A stretch of 64,000 bases of DNA from contig CM055094.1 in assembly GCA_029204225.1 (NCBI GenBank), positions 25,723,041 through 25,787,040 on the forward strand, written 5' to 3'. Position 1 is the first letter of the stretch, and each line of letters opens with the position of its first letter. The notes under the pieces were generated by a model. It had not been told where the DNA came from. It worked only from the letters and a program-made list of their open reading frames with translations, and did no database searches. This document shows, piece after piece, positions 12,683 to 22,070 of the stretch. The translations under genes were made by a program, and so were the position numbers. The DNA comes from Diphasiastrum complanatum (lineage: Eukaryota; Streptophyta; Lycopodiopsida; Lycopodiales; Lycopodiaceae).

Positions 12683-12868
12683 GAGCGTAACAATGGCATG
12701 AAAGATTGTTTTACTGGATTCGTTAAAGATACTTATGTGATGGTTTGTGCTTGTAAATCATTGCAAGCTGGAGATGAACTATTCATTAGCTATGATTGTA
12801 ATCGTCCATTGCCATCTATTATACAAAATGTAATGAACTCTATTTTTTGGCTATGCAATGTCATTTTT
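12683..12868 (+). pseudogene. SET-domain-like fragment
   Basis: Directly after the integrase stop, the same frame stays open to about 12868 and encodes a segment with CACKSLQAGDELFISYDCNR. This matches the end of a SET methyltransferase domain, where a Gly-Glu/Asp-Glu-Leu turn precedes the conserved Ser-Tyr at the active site. The NHxCxPN block expected upstream is not visible, so this is a scrap of at most about 60 residues. It may be a host fragment caught or flanked by the element. Resemblance rests on one motif only. Confidence 0.35.
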
Positions 12869-13080
12869 TAATTAAATGGTCTAATTGTTGTTGTACGATA
12901 TGTCTTTTAAGATGCACTTCTATCACTTGCACTCTCGTTGATGAACCTATTTTATGATGTTTGGTAATAAAGTATTGTTTCCACCATATTGATTCTACCA
13001 TATCATCATCCATATTGTTTTTGTTTTGTTTTAACATGTATTATATATTGCATGATGTTTTCAACGTTTATAGTATTATG

Positions 13081-13525
13081 GAGACGAAGAGGATTTTGGA
13101 GAGTCTGGACTTGCTGCGTTTTCGAAACAACATAAAAAATAGTTTGAAAACTGTGACAAGCATTGTTGGAGTATCTGTGTCGATGATCGACGAGCCAACG
13201 AATCGATATTCCAATCCAAGAAGACAATCGTTTGAAGCAGAAGATGATATAATGCAAGATTTGATACATTCATACTATCCTCCTCATGAGATCACTCCAA
13301 TCTATACAAATGATGCACAACACAATTATAGACAAGAAGCTAACTTCACAACTCAAGAAAATGTCGAAGACATGAGAACCGAAGGTGAAACAAGGATTTG
13401 AACCAAAGCTACAACTCCTTTATATGAAGGGGCAAATGTTTCTAGACTGTCAGCATGCTTGCTCATCCTAAATCTTCAAGTTGTATACAAATGGAGTAAT
13501 TAAAGTGTGGATGCACTATTCAGGT
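13081..13525 (+). pseudogene. CACTA (En/Spm) TNP2-like transposase scrap
   Basis: The frame is open from an ATG at 13081 (METKRILESLDLL; an open stretch extends back to 12961) to TGA at 13399-13401. It continues in the same frame with TTPLYEGANVSRLSACLLIL and LQVVYKWSN, a TAA, then SVDALFR. The PLYEG-SRL-A-LL-LNL-SN-VD-LF string is the hallmark of the N-terminal half of plant CACTA TNP2 transposases. The region before it (acidic, EDDIMQDLIHS) sits where the family has its variable acidic segment. Three stops in the conserved block show it is dead, and no CACTA terminal repeats were found nearby. Confidence 0.55.
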
Positions 13526-13604
13526 GACTATTCATATTGATATTTTTTGTTTCTATTGAAGACTAACTAGTTGAGAAGTATTAGCACATAGATCAAATGG
13601 AGAG

Positions 13605-14119
13605 TGAAAATGACAATCTACCTCTAGATTCTATGGCTAGATCACAATCTAGAATGCTAATTAGAGAGAGAGAATAGTAATTCAAGCTTAATTGAATAAG
13701 ATCCAAATTGACAAAAAGATAGCATGTATGCTTGATTCATTATCAATTAGTGAGGGATGTCACTTACATATATAGGAGAGGTACTAGCTCGAGGTAGCAT
13801 AAGCCTCAAATGCATTTGTCTACTTCATCTACCAAAACATTGACACCTACAAGTTTGCATGTAGATACATGCACCTACTTCTACCAACTTTTACATGTGT
13901 CACTAACTAGAAAACAAATGTACAATTTTACTTGCATGTGTCTATAAAAACTTTTGCATGCATTGCATGTCACATTAGACAACTTGGACATTATGCATGT
14001 GTAGTGGCTCGAGTTTCTACTAGCCCAAATTTGGCCAATTCATGATCTAAATCTACATGCATGATGAAAATTTCATCAAACCCCAAAAGTCAATATAGAT
14101 GGCTTTTTGATTTTCAATA
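13605..14119 (-). mobile_element. Copia LTR (element G, 3' LTR)
   Basis: On the minus strand the repeat starts TATTGAAAATC (probably TGTTGAAAATC originally) after a purine tract (rc of 14120-14130, AGGAGGAG) and ends GATTGTCATTTTCA, giving near-inverted ends TTGAAAATC/TTTTCA. An internal TATATAGG-like box appears near 13770. RNase H coding sequence lies on the other side of the purine tract in the right orientation, so this is the 3' LTR of a minus-strand copia element. The boundaries are by eye. Confidence 0.6.
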
Positions 14120-14129
14120 CTCCTCCTAA

Positions 14130-14352
14130 AAAATTATCTATTTGGCTTAAAAAATTTCTTGGAATCAATCCAAGGTTGGACCTATGCTTGATGAAGGAAC
14201 TCTTACTCAAAGGTTTGGTAAGCAAATCTACAATACATGATGGTGTGTGTGCTCCAAATAGATTTCCCCTCCAATGAGCTTCTCTCTCACAAAGTGGTGT
14301 GCAACTTCAATGTGCTTGCTCCTTGCATAAATATTGGGTTGTTGGCAAGGGC
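14130..14352 (-). pseudogene. Copia G RNase H, C-terminal end
   Basis: Minus-strand frames encode ARSKHIEVAHHFVREKL, then GGEIYLEHTH and DLLTKPLSKSSFIKHRSNLG, the standard end of copia RNase H just before the 3' LTR. A frameshift and a stop separate the parts. The piece is cut at about 14352, where plus-strand element H begins. The ARSKHIE and TKPL wording is close to that of element D, so G belongs to a related lineage. Confidence 0.8.
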
Positions 14353-14387
14353 GGTCAAGGCATTCATGAATTCAGACTAAGGGGGAG

Positions 14388-15358
14388 TGTTGGATTATTC
14401 TCCTACTAATCGACATTTTAATCTTCATCCAACTTTTATCCAGACCTATAGAAATCTTCGTGTTTCTACATAGTCTACATAACTACTCAGAAACGATTTA
14501 CAGTGTTGGTATTTTCAGGATTTTCGCCTTTCAAAAATTTTCTCACTTCAGCTTTTTCGCAAAATGCTAGATGTCCTAAAAGTTAAGGAAATGACTTTAG
14601 CAAAGACTGTCGTGTTTTTCACTTTTTTCGCCTATCAAAAATTTCAAGTAAAAATGCAGTGTCACATTTTTTGCCTGTGACAGTTTATATTCATTTCTAT
14701 AGAGTTACAGTTTACGTTTAAATCTACAGACGTACTGCTTACGACCAAAGCCACCGACTTGCATTAATCCATCAGCAAGTAGTTTATGAGAAGTCCTAAC
14801 TAGATGAATGCTAGCAGACTCCAGCCAACTGGCAGCCGCATTTGATGACCTAATTGTTTAGTATAAATAGTTGTTCATATTTCAACATCAAAAAATGATC
14901 AATGAGATCAGATCAAGTATTGAATAGTTAGCTCTCTTTCTCAAGCCTACGAGCTTGCTCAGTTATTTAGAGTTGATTTAGAAATTGCTATTGCGCTTAG
15001 AATTCAATTCAGACATATATTTTAGTTGTTCGGAAATAGCTTGGCATATGCGGCTTCGATCCACAAACTTGTTGTACTCATTTACTTATGTTTCACTTTC
15101 ATACTGAATCAATACTATCTTTTATTGCATTCATTTGGAAATGTAATCACTGTAGTACTAATGATTCCAAAGTTAGTTACTATAAGATCGAACATGGTCT
15201 CTATCACTATTGATATGTTCGAAATCGATAGGCGTAGTTATGCATGAAGAAAGAGAAAGATAGTTTATTCCGCTGCGCACGATAAGTTTTATTTCTTGTC
15301 GTTTGAATTTAATTATTCAATTCTTTTTTAGCTATCTTTTACGCACCTCTTTCCAACA
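14388..15358 (+). mobile_element. Copia LTR H (971 bp)
   Basis: The repeat begins TGTTGGATTATTC right after a purine tract (AAGGGGGAG, 14379-14387) and ends CTTTCCAACA at 15358, so the ends are perfect 7-bp inverted repeats TGTTGGA/TCCAACA. A TATA box TATAAATA lies at 14862-14869. The purine tract makes it a plus-strand 3' LTR. Only about 35 bp of its internal region remain before the sequence turns into element G, so the rest of the element is deleted. No matching 5' LTR or target duplication was found in the window. Confidence 0.82.
14862..14869 (+). promoter_or_regulatory. TATA box in LTR H
   Basis: TATAAATA lies about halfway into the LTR, followed downstream by a pyrimidine-rich stretch (TAGCTCTCTTTCTC), the usual layout of a plant retrotransposon promoter. 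Confidence 0.55.
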
Positions 15359-16377
15359 TTCCACACATGGGAATATACTCCACACGTGTGAGATGTACTC
15401 TCACACAAGAAAATACAAAGTATCCAAGTTAGATTTTGCCAAATTCGTCCTCAAAAACTAGCTTGGTAAGGTACTAGATCAACCAAGGAGCTTGTGAAAC
15501 TTGTTGAATGGATCATTTGGTATGCATGTGAAGTGAAGACCGGCCAAGGGATTCTCGATAGCAGCAACTTCACCATGTCCATGATAAGATTTCTTTGGTA
15601 GGAATCACTTGCCAACTCCTTTGAAGAGCATTCCACCAATTTGCCACCAATTCCTTGTGCTTCCTCCATGCTTGATAATGATCTTTGAGTCGAAATATCC
15701 ACTTGCATGTGGATGGCCTCACCATAAAGAGTGAAATCCGAGGCTTCCATGCATCATAAAGGTCATAAAGATCAAGACCATAAGATGAGCAAATGTGATG
15801 ACTATCAAGATTTTCAATTCTAGCTTGACTAGTCCACATTTTATGAACTTTTTTCATGATAGTTCATCTTGAAATTAAACACTATCCTGATCTTCTTGAG
15901 GCTACATACTTTCTCAAGGATATAATTTTCCTTAGTGGATGATTCAATCACTCTCAAGAGAAGTTTACAAAATACCTCACAAAATGGAAAAACATGATTT
16001 TTCAAACCATGAGAGATTACATCATTCTTGCTCTTACTAGAACCAAAAGCATACACTTGATGACACAACCACTTGCTTTCTAAAAGACTTGGAAACATAT
16101 CTAAGCCAATAATAAAAATAAATATGTCCATACTAGAGGCATGAGACAAGACAAGCATTGCCTCACTCCAACTTTGAGATGTAGAAATCTCAACAAAGCG
16201 TACATCAAGTAATGAAAGAGAGGCAAAAGTGAATGTGGTGAAGTAGATAAAACTTGAAATTTTCCTCTCTATTCCGTGTATTGTGATCCACAAAGACTCG
16301 GCCTTGCCTCTTGAAGATCTCCTTGGAACCATGGCTGAGAAGACACCTGAACCCTTGGCAAATCCATCATGAAACAC
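15359..16377 (-). other. Unassigned region with minus-strand frames
   Basis: Two minus-strand frames are open at 15841-16377 (178 codons) and 15451-15750 (99 codons), with an overlapping frame at 15570-15857 between them. I do not recognise either product. The sequence around 15360-15480 (a CACACGTGTG box, then CCTCAAAAACTAGCTTGG) is loosely similar to the LTR of element D (CACACGTGTGAAACTCC, CCTCAAACTAGCTAGG). The block may therefore be a decayed LTR plus leader of a related copia element on the minus strand, with the frames fortuitous. Confidence 0.3.
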
Positions 16378-17060
16378 ACGCCATACAGGAGATTGATCGG
16401 ATCTTTAATGTATCTAGCAGACAACACACGCCCCGACATAGCTTATGTCGTGTTTAGAATAAGCCAATTCAACACAAATCCAAGCTTAGCACACTGAAAG
16501 ATCATGAAGCAAATCTTACAGTACCTTCATAAGACAAAGGATTATGAGTTACTCTTGTGAAGCAGAATTCCAAATACACTCCTACAGCGATGCAAGTTGA
16601 GCATCTCTCAAGGATGAGTATAAAAGTGTCTCAAGAGGGTGCACCATTGCAATAGGCACAACAATTCTTTGGGTTAGCAAGAAGCAGACCATTATAGCTC
16701 AATCATCCTGCGAAGCAGAATACGTTGTAGGCGTGAAGATGGCCAATGAAATCACATGGCTCTGACAGTTCCTTGATGGACTGGGTGAAACTAATCAAGA
16801 GCCACTGATTATGCAGATGGACAATACTTCTGTAATCCACTTGACGAAGGATCCAGTGTCTCACTCAAGGACGAAATACATTGCAATCAAGTATCACTTG
16901 ATAAGGAACCTGATCACTAGAAGAGAATTGAAGACCAACTTCATTGGCACGAAGCAAATGGTGGCGGACATCTTCACCAAGGCCCTAGACAAAGGTTTGT
17001 TCAAAAGGCAGTGGAAGAGTCTAGGAGTTACAAAGCTACCATGCCTTGAGAGGGAGCTAG
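16378..17060 (+). pseudogene. Copia relic I: end of RT and RNase H (family C-like)
   Basis: Begins abruptly at 16378 with YRRLIGSLMYLADNTRPDIA, then SQFNTNPSLAH (stop) and KIMKQILQYLHKTKDYELLL, the connection region after the copia RT. RNase H follows: SKKQTIIAQSSCEAEYVVG, MQMDNTSVIHLTKDPVSHSR, TKYIAIKYHLIR and MVADIFTKALDKGLFKRQW. The middle is frameshifted near 16600. The RNase H closely resembles the one in element C1 at 48468-48668, so this is a diverged member of family C. A purine tract (GAGAGGGAGCT, about 17049-17059) ends it. Confidence 0.85.
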
Positions 17061-17210
17061 GAACAAGTTGTTTCTGGCCACAAAGCTATGATAGCTTTAG
17101 AGCTCAAGGCAGAAGGAAAATAAGGGAGCTATGCAGACACGAACATAAAAGCTTGGAGGACCGAAGACACGAAGACGACCCAAATGAACCTCATGCAACC
17201 TTTTAGAGTT
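17061..17210 (+). mobile_element. Diverged LTR remnant of family C
   Basis: After the purine tract, segments such as GTTTCTGGCCACAAAGCTATG, and further on CACGAACATAAAAGC, follow the order of motifs at the start of the family C LTR (TTTCTATTTACAAAGACTTGC, then CACGAA repeats). The likeness is weak and fades by about 17210. The next 300 bases hold nothing I recognise. Confidence 0.35.
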
Positions 17211-17531
17211 ATTAAGTTTGAAGTAGCAGCCACGCTTTTCTCTCTTCAATGTGGTAAACCATGAGGTTCAAGAACGCCAACGGCCTGCACACCATCAGCC
17301 TCTGTGGTGTCGTCATATCTAGGTGAAATACCCAATCGGCATAGACAACTCGATCCTAAGGCCAGGTAGTCCCCCTTGCATCCTCAATGGAATCGTGTCA
17401 TCATTAATATTGCTAAGGTTATGGTTTATGGATAATTATAGATGGAAAATTGATTTATATGTTGGTATTGCCCTTGTAGCTTTGACTCAATACCTATAAA
17501 AGCTCGGACTATGATATGGGAACCACGCACG

Positions 17532-17554
17532 CACACACACACACACACACACAC
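17532..17554 (+). repeat. (AC)n microsatellite
   Basis: About eleven AC units. This is the short counterpart of the longer CA tract at 18372 within the duplicated block. Confidence 0.9.
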
Positions 17555-17929
17555 ATTAGAGTAGTATGAACTAGTAAGCATTTTGCATAAATCAAGATAC
17601 TACGAATAGAGTAGCAGTAACTAGTAATTATGAAACATGAACGAACAACATCATACTTACACGCACACACACACGCACACACGCACCCTAAACCCTAAAC
17701 ACTAAACACACACGAAGAGAAAAAAAAAGAACATAATAGAGTGCTAATCAAAACTACTGAACCGTACGATTATATCCTATTCTAGAATGTCACCACATGC
17801 TCCCTCCCTGTGGCGTTTGGGCTTTCTTGTGGAACTTATCTTCCAATAAGAAACATTTGAACCATGCATTTTAACGGAAGAAAACAAGGGCTACACACTT
17901 TCCTAGAATTGGGAGTGTTGGTTACCTTT

Positions 17930-18083
<154 letters not shown>

Positions 18084-18169
18084 GAAACATAACTAGGGGA
18101 TAACATGTAAATTAAGATCCTACAAATTGAAGTAGCATGAATAAATTAAGATACTACGCATTAGAGTAG

Positions 18170-18370
18170 CATGAACTAGTAAGCATGAAACATAAATTAA
18201 GATACTATGAACTAGAGGAGCATGAACTAGTAAGCATTTTACATAAATCAAGATGCTATGAATTGAAGTAACATAAACTAGTAAGCATTTTACATAAATC
18301 AAGGTACTACAAATTTGAGTAGCATGAACTAGTAAGCATAAAACATAAACGAACGACATCATACTTATAT

Positions 18371-18373
<3 letters not shown>
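18170..18373 (+). repeat. 51-bp minisatellite, first array
   Basis: Copies beginning CATGAACTAGTAAGCAT (or CATAAACTAG...) start at 18170, 18221, 18272 and 18323, an exact 51-bp period. A more diverged half-copy precedes them at about 18136. Each unit contains AAGATACTA and an AGAGTAG-like end. Confidence 0.88.

Positions 18374-18458
<85 letters not shown>
18372..18458 (+). repeat. (CA)n microsatellite, 87 bp
   Basis: Uninterrupted CA dinucleotides, followed by CCCTAAATCATGAACCCTAAAC. Confidence 0.97.
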
Positions 18459-18461
<3 letters not shown>

Positions 18462-18696
18462 AAATCATGAACCCTAAACACACACGAAGAGAAAAAAAAA
18501 ACATAGTAGAGTGCTAATCAAAACTCCCGAATCATACGATTATATCATATTCCATAATGTCACCACATGCTCCCTCCCTACAGTGTTTGGGCTTTCTTGT
18601 TGAACTTATCTTCCAACAAGAAACATTTGAACCACGCCTTTAATGGAAGAAAACAAGGGCTACACACCTTCCTAGAATTGGGAGTGTTGGTTACCT

Positions 18697-18817
<121 letters not shown>

Positions 18818-18908
18818 AGTGTGAAACATAACTAGGGGATAACATGTAAATTAAGATCCTACAAATTGAAGTAGCATGAATAAATAAAGATACTACGCAT
18901 TAGGGCAG

Positions 18909-19080
18909 CATGAACTAGTAAGCATGAAACATAATTTAAGATACTACGAACTAGAGTATCATGAACTAGTAAGCATGAAACATAATTTAAGATACTACAA
19001 ACTAGAGTAGCATGAACTAGTAAGTATTTCACATAAATAAAGATACTACGAATTAGAGTAGCATGAACTAGTAAGCATGG
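18909..19080 (+). repeat. 51-bp minisatellite, second array
   Basis: Units start at 18909, 18960, 19011 and 19062, again exactly 51 bp apart, with the same CATGAACTAGTAAG start as the first array. Confidence 0.88.
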
Positions 19081-19269
19081 CCATAGGTAGATATCTCAGA
19101 AGGCCGCAGATTTGATCTCAATCCACGTAGGGCAGATAGGGCCATAAATGAGCTCACAAAGAAGGTCTATAATGGTTTACAATAAGGTAGAATGCCACAA
19201 AATGCAAGGTTCATGCTACACATAAGAGTGCTAAAACCTCTTGCAAGATTAGAGATGAATCTAGCCCTA

Positions 19270-19925
19270 ATGGGTTCTATGCTCAAGGCTCAAGAACCAA
19301 AAACTTTTGATAAAGCAAAGGAGCACAAGGAGTGGCGTGAAGCTATGGAAACAGAAATGGAAGCTATAACGAAAAATAGGACGTGGAACTTGGTTGAGCT
19401 ACCTAATGGTAAGACGCATATCACGCAAATGGCTATACAAGATCAAATATGGAGCTGATGGGCAACTCAACAAGTACAAAGCACGGTTGGTTGCAAGAGG
19501 ATTTGAGCAGCAGGAAGGTATTGATTTTGAGGAAATCTTTGCATCCGTAGCTAAGATGGTAACTCTACGTTCTAGCAAGAGGTGTACTTAGTACAACCTC
19601 AAAAATTTGTTGAGCCATGGAGAGAGCATCTCGTTTGTAAGCTCAACAAAGCCATTTATGGATTGAAGCAAGCACCATGGGCGTGGTACTCTTGCATTGA
19701 TGAACACTTCAAGCGAAGGTGAATGGTAAAGAGTGATGCTGATCCTAATCTTTACATTCTAAGGCAAGACTTAGATATAGTATTCATTGTGTTGTACGTG
19801 GATGATTTGATTATTACAGGAAGTAATGAGAGCTTAATTGATGAAATAAAATCAGATCTTTCCAATAATTGTGACATGAGTGATCTAGGATTGATGCACC
19901 ATTGTCTTGGCATAAATGAGATAGT
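19270..19925 (+). pseudogene. Copia relic J: reverse transcriptase
   Basis: RVT_2 fragment. It opens with EHKEWREAMETEMEAITKNR and TWNLVELPNGK, shifts frame to WLYKIKYGADGQLNKYKARL and EQQEGIDFEEIFASVAKMVT, loses a piece, resumes with REHLVCKLNKAIYGLKQAPW, and after a stop has the catalytic VLYVDDLIITGS (about 19790-19825) and LGLMHHCLGINE. It stops abruptly at about 19925 with no RNase H. The YVDD pair of aspartates is intact. It might be the missing downstream part of copia A, but too many insertions lie between to decide. Confidence 0.85.
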
Positions 19926-20209
19926 GCCTTGTTGCCATAATCATAGTTTCATCATGTTGATGAAACTTTGAATGGGCAACATTTCTCATTATTCTTGAAG
20001 GACTTCAGATAGTGCCCCAGTGCATGATCTCTTGAAAGTTCTCTAGCAAAAAGTCTCTGCCCTCCTCGACAAATTGCGAAATCATCAAGGAAAATTGTTT
20101 CCTAAATTGATAAAAAACAAAGTAAGCTCCAGTATATTATCAGACATAACAAATCTACTAGTACTTGATAAGAGACAAAAACGTACGCATTCGACTTTGT
20201 CTTCTCTGA

Positions 20210-21181
20210 TTACTTTCTATCCATCAATATTATGTCCACTGTCAATGTCAATATTGTTGGTGAATAGACAGTTGGCTGTGGAAAACCAAGTTGACTTTGG
20301 ATTCTAAGAAACTCCTTCTCAGAAGGTAGATCATCTTCTTTGTTGCGCATTTCCTCCACAGCCATTTTCAAGCAATCTTTCCCTAAATAAAACTTATCAT
20401 TATGTACATCGTCAACACCAGGGAGAAGATTATCAGCATCAAAATCAATTATATCCAAAAATTCATCAAGCTCTTTGCCCAAAATGCAAAGAGTCTCAGC
20501 TTCAGTGAAGTAAAAAAGAGCCGATATATCCGATATTTTCAAAAAGGAATTATTATCTATATTATAAGTAGGCAAAGTGATCAAAGATTTATCAAAAGGA
20601 GAAAGGGTAGTGGGTGTTCTAGGGCCTATAAAAGTAGCCCTATTTCGAGCAGGATCAAAATCAGAACAATCATCTAAATTAGCCCTCGTATCAATAAAAA
20701 AAGTATCTATATCTACAATCTTAGACTTTTCAGACTTTGTACCTCTAGAAAAAGCTGCTTCAAAAGTAGAGGGCACAGCCTCCGAATCGTCAAAAATATT
20801 TAACAAAAGGAAAAAAACAAAAGCAGACTAAAAATCAACAAATCTACATTCTTTATTATGACTTGGGCACTCATCTACAGACTTGAAATCATTATGTAAC
20901 TTGGTAAACATTCTGTCAAGCTTAGCTTTATAGATATGTTTGTCGAGTGCCACCAGGTCCTGATAATGAATCATGTCCTTATTCTGAGATCTGAATAGAG
21001 GAGTATTGAGCAGAGACTTAAATCTGAGATATATCTCAGAAAATGCCTCCACACCAGGGCCCTCAGTTATAGAAGGTAGAATAAAAAGAAAAGGAGAAAA
21101 AAGAGATTTGAAATAGCCCAACCTATCAGTAATACCAAATTCATTAAAAAAAGAAAGCAAACTGGATTCAAAATTAGACAT
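20210..21181 (-). pseudogene. Unknown ORF divergent to the H3-like gene (one TAG)
   Basis: The minus-strand frame starts with ATG at 21181-21179 (MSNFESSLLSFFNEFG) and is open for 117 codons to a TAG at 20828-20830. It then continues in the same frame to 20210, about 320 codons in all. The N-terminal part is hydrophobic/aromatic and mixed helical (DLVALDKHIYKAKLDRMFTK). The C-terminal part is acidic (LDEFLDIIDFDADNLLPGVD, EEMRNKEDDLPSEKEF). It contains CPSHNKEC just before the TAG, too little for a zinc finger. I do not recognise the family. It faces away from the H3-like gene across a shared G-box region, and both have about 290-nt leaders. The single stop and otherwise open frame over roughly 970 bp suggest a real gene that decayed recently or is read through. 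Confidence 0.55.
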
Positions 21182-21205
21182 TTTAAACAAAAATAACAGA
21201 ACTAA

Positions 21206-21440
21206 AATATCGCTCTCAGACGCAAACCATAGGTCAGACAAGCACGTCAAGGCAACATGCGCTCAAGAGAGATATTTGAAGTTGGAGTATCGGATCCGAG
21301 CTCAAGAACACCGACCAAAAAAGAAAAGGGATGTGAAACGTGCTTGAATGCGATACCGGATGATGTAGTATCGGATCCAAGCGCATAATAGTCAAGGAAA
21401 GGTAATGAGAGCAAGCGGCGCGCTTGAAATCGATATCCAG
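21206..21440 (-). repeat. 5' UTR modules of the minus-strand gene
   Basis: Read on the minus strand, this leader contains GATATCGATTTCAAGCGCGC (rc of about 21418-21437), GCGCTTGGATCCGATAC and GAGCTCGGATCCGATAC (rc of about 21370-21386 and 21286-21302). The same two module types occur in the plus-strand leader at 21808-21990. The two leaders thus look like diverged inverted copies of one ancestral sequence. Confidence 0.6.
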
Positions 21441-21484
21441 AAAAGCAATCATAAATTTGCGTGAAAATTTGAGCTGAAAAAGAT

Positions 21485-21493
21485 CTATTTAAA
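21485..21493 (-). promoter_or_regulatory. Putative TATA element for the minus-strand gene
   Basis: On the minus strand TTTAAATAG lies about 305 bases before the ATG at 21181, on the edge of the G-box cluster. The distance mirrors the plus-strand TATA-to-ATG spacing. Confidence 0.4.
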
Positions 21494-21504
21494 AAATTTT
21501 TTTG

Positions 21505-21720
21505 CACGTGTGGACGAGTGTCGAAAGAACATGTGTCAACATGTGATTGGTCAAAATAAATGCGCCATACCTAGAATGATTGATCTGACATCTGTCACGT
21601 GCAAGAATGACACGCGTCGATATCTGATTCGGGCACGTGTCTCAGCCCACGTGGCCTCATAATTGGGTTATCATTGTTAGTACATACATTCCACGTGGGC
21701 TAATAATCTAATGACACGTG
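21505..21720. promoter_or_regulatory. Bidirectional promoter core with six CACGTG boxes
   Basis: Palindromic G-box cores CACGTG lie at 21505, 21596, 21634, 21648, 21692 and 21715, six in 216 bp. CATGTG E-boxes near 21529-21545 and a GATTGGTCA CCAAT-type site add to them. G-boxes bind plant bZIP and bHLH factors (light, abscisic acid, stress). The cluster lies between the two divergent leaders, so it probably drives both genes. Confidence 0.7.
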
Positions 21721-21754
21721 TTTTCGCCGTCTTTTCACATGTGCAAAAATTTCG

Positions 21755-21764
21755 TATATATAAG
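21755..21764 (+). promoter_or_regulatory. TATA box of the H3-like gene
   Basis: TATATATAAG stands 35 bp downstream of the last G-box and about 310 bases before the ATG at 22071/22074, a convincing plant core-promoter arrangement. Confidence 0.65.
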
Positions 21765-21807
21765 TCCTCGGAATTTTCATTTTTTTTCACAAAATTTTCG
21801 CTTTTAG

Positions 21808-21990
21808 CTCCCGATATCGCTCTCAAGTGCGCTCTTTCACCGTTCAAGCTTCCGCCCTCTCACAGTGCACTTGAGTCCGATGCCACTGGTTGTTCAATAT
21901 CGCTTTCGAGCGCGCATCTCTTTTCTTCAAATAATCTATTTAGATCTTGCGTTCGAAATCGATATTCAGTTTTGGTATCGATCTCAAGCG
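21808..21990 (+). repeat. 5' UTR modules of the H3-like gene
   Basis: Repeated words in the leader: GATATCGCTCTCAAGTGCGC (about 21812), AATATCGCTTTCGAGCGCGC (about 21896), TATCGATCTCAAGCGCC (about 21976) and CACTTGAGTCCGATGCC (about 21868). They match the modules of the divergent leader in inverted orientation. Confidence 0.65.
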
Positions 21991-22070
21991 CCCTTTCATC
22001 GCAATTTTTTTTGATTTCATCCACTTTTGTTTTGTTCAAACTTCTTTTTGTTAATTTTCTTCTTCTGAGA

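Noticed and set aside
15026-15247. 73-codon frame inside LTR H
   Set aside because: Lies after the LTR TATA box in the transcribed, non-coding part of the repeat; no homology.
18120-18458. Cys-Val repeat frame over the CA tract, minus strand
   Set aside because: Artefact of the (CA)n microsatellite and the 51-bp minisatellite next to it.
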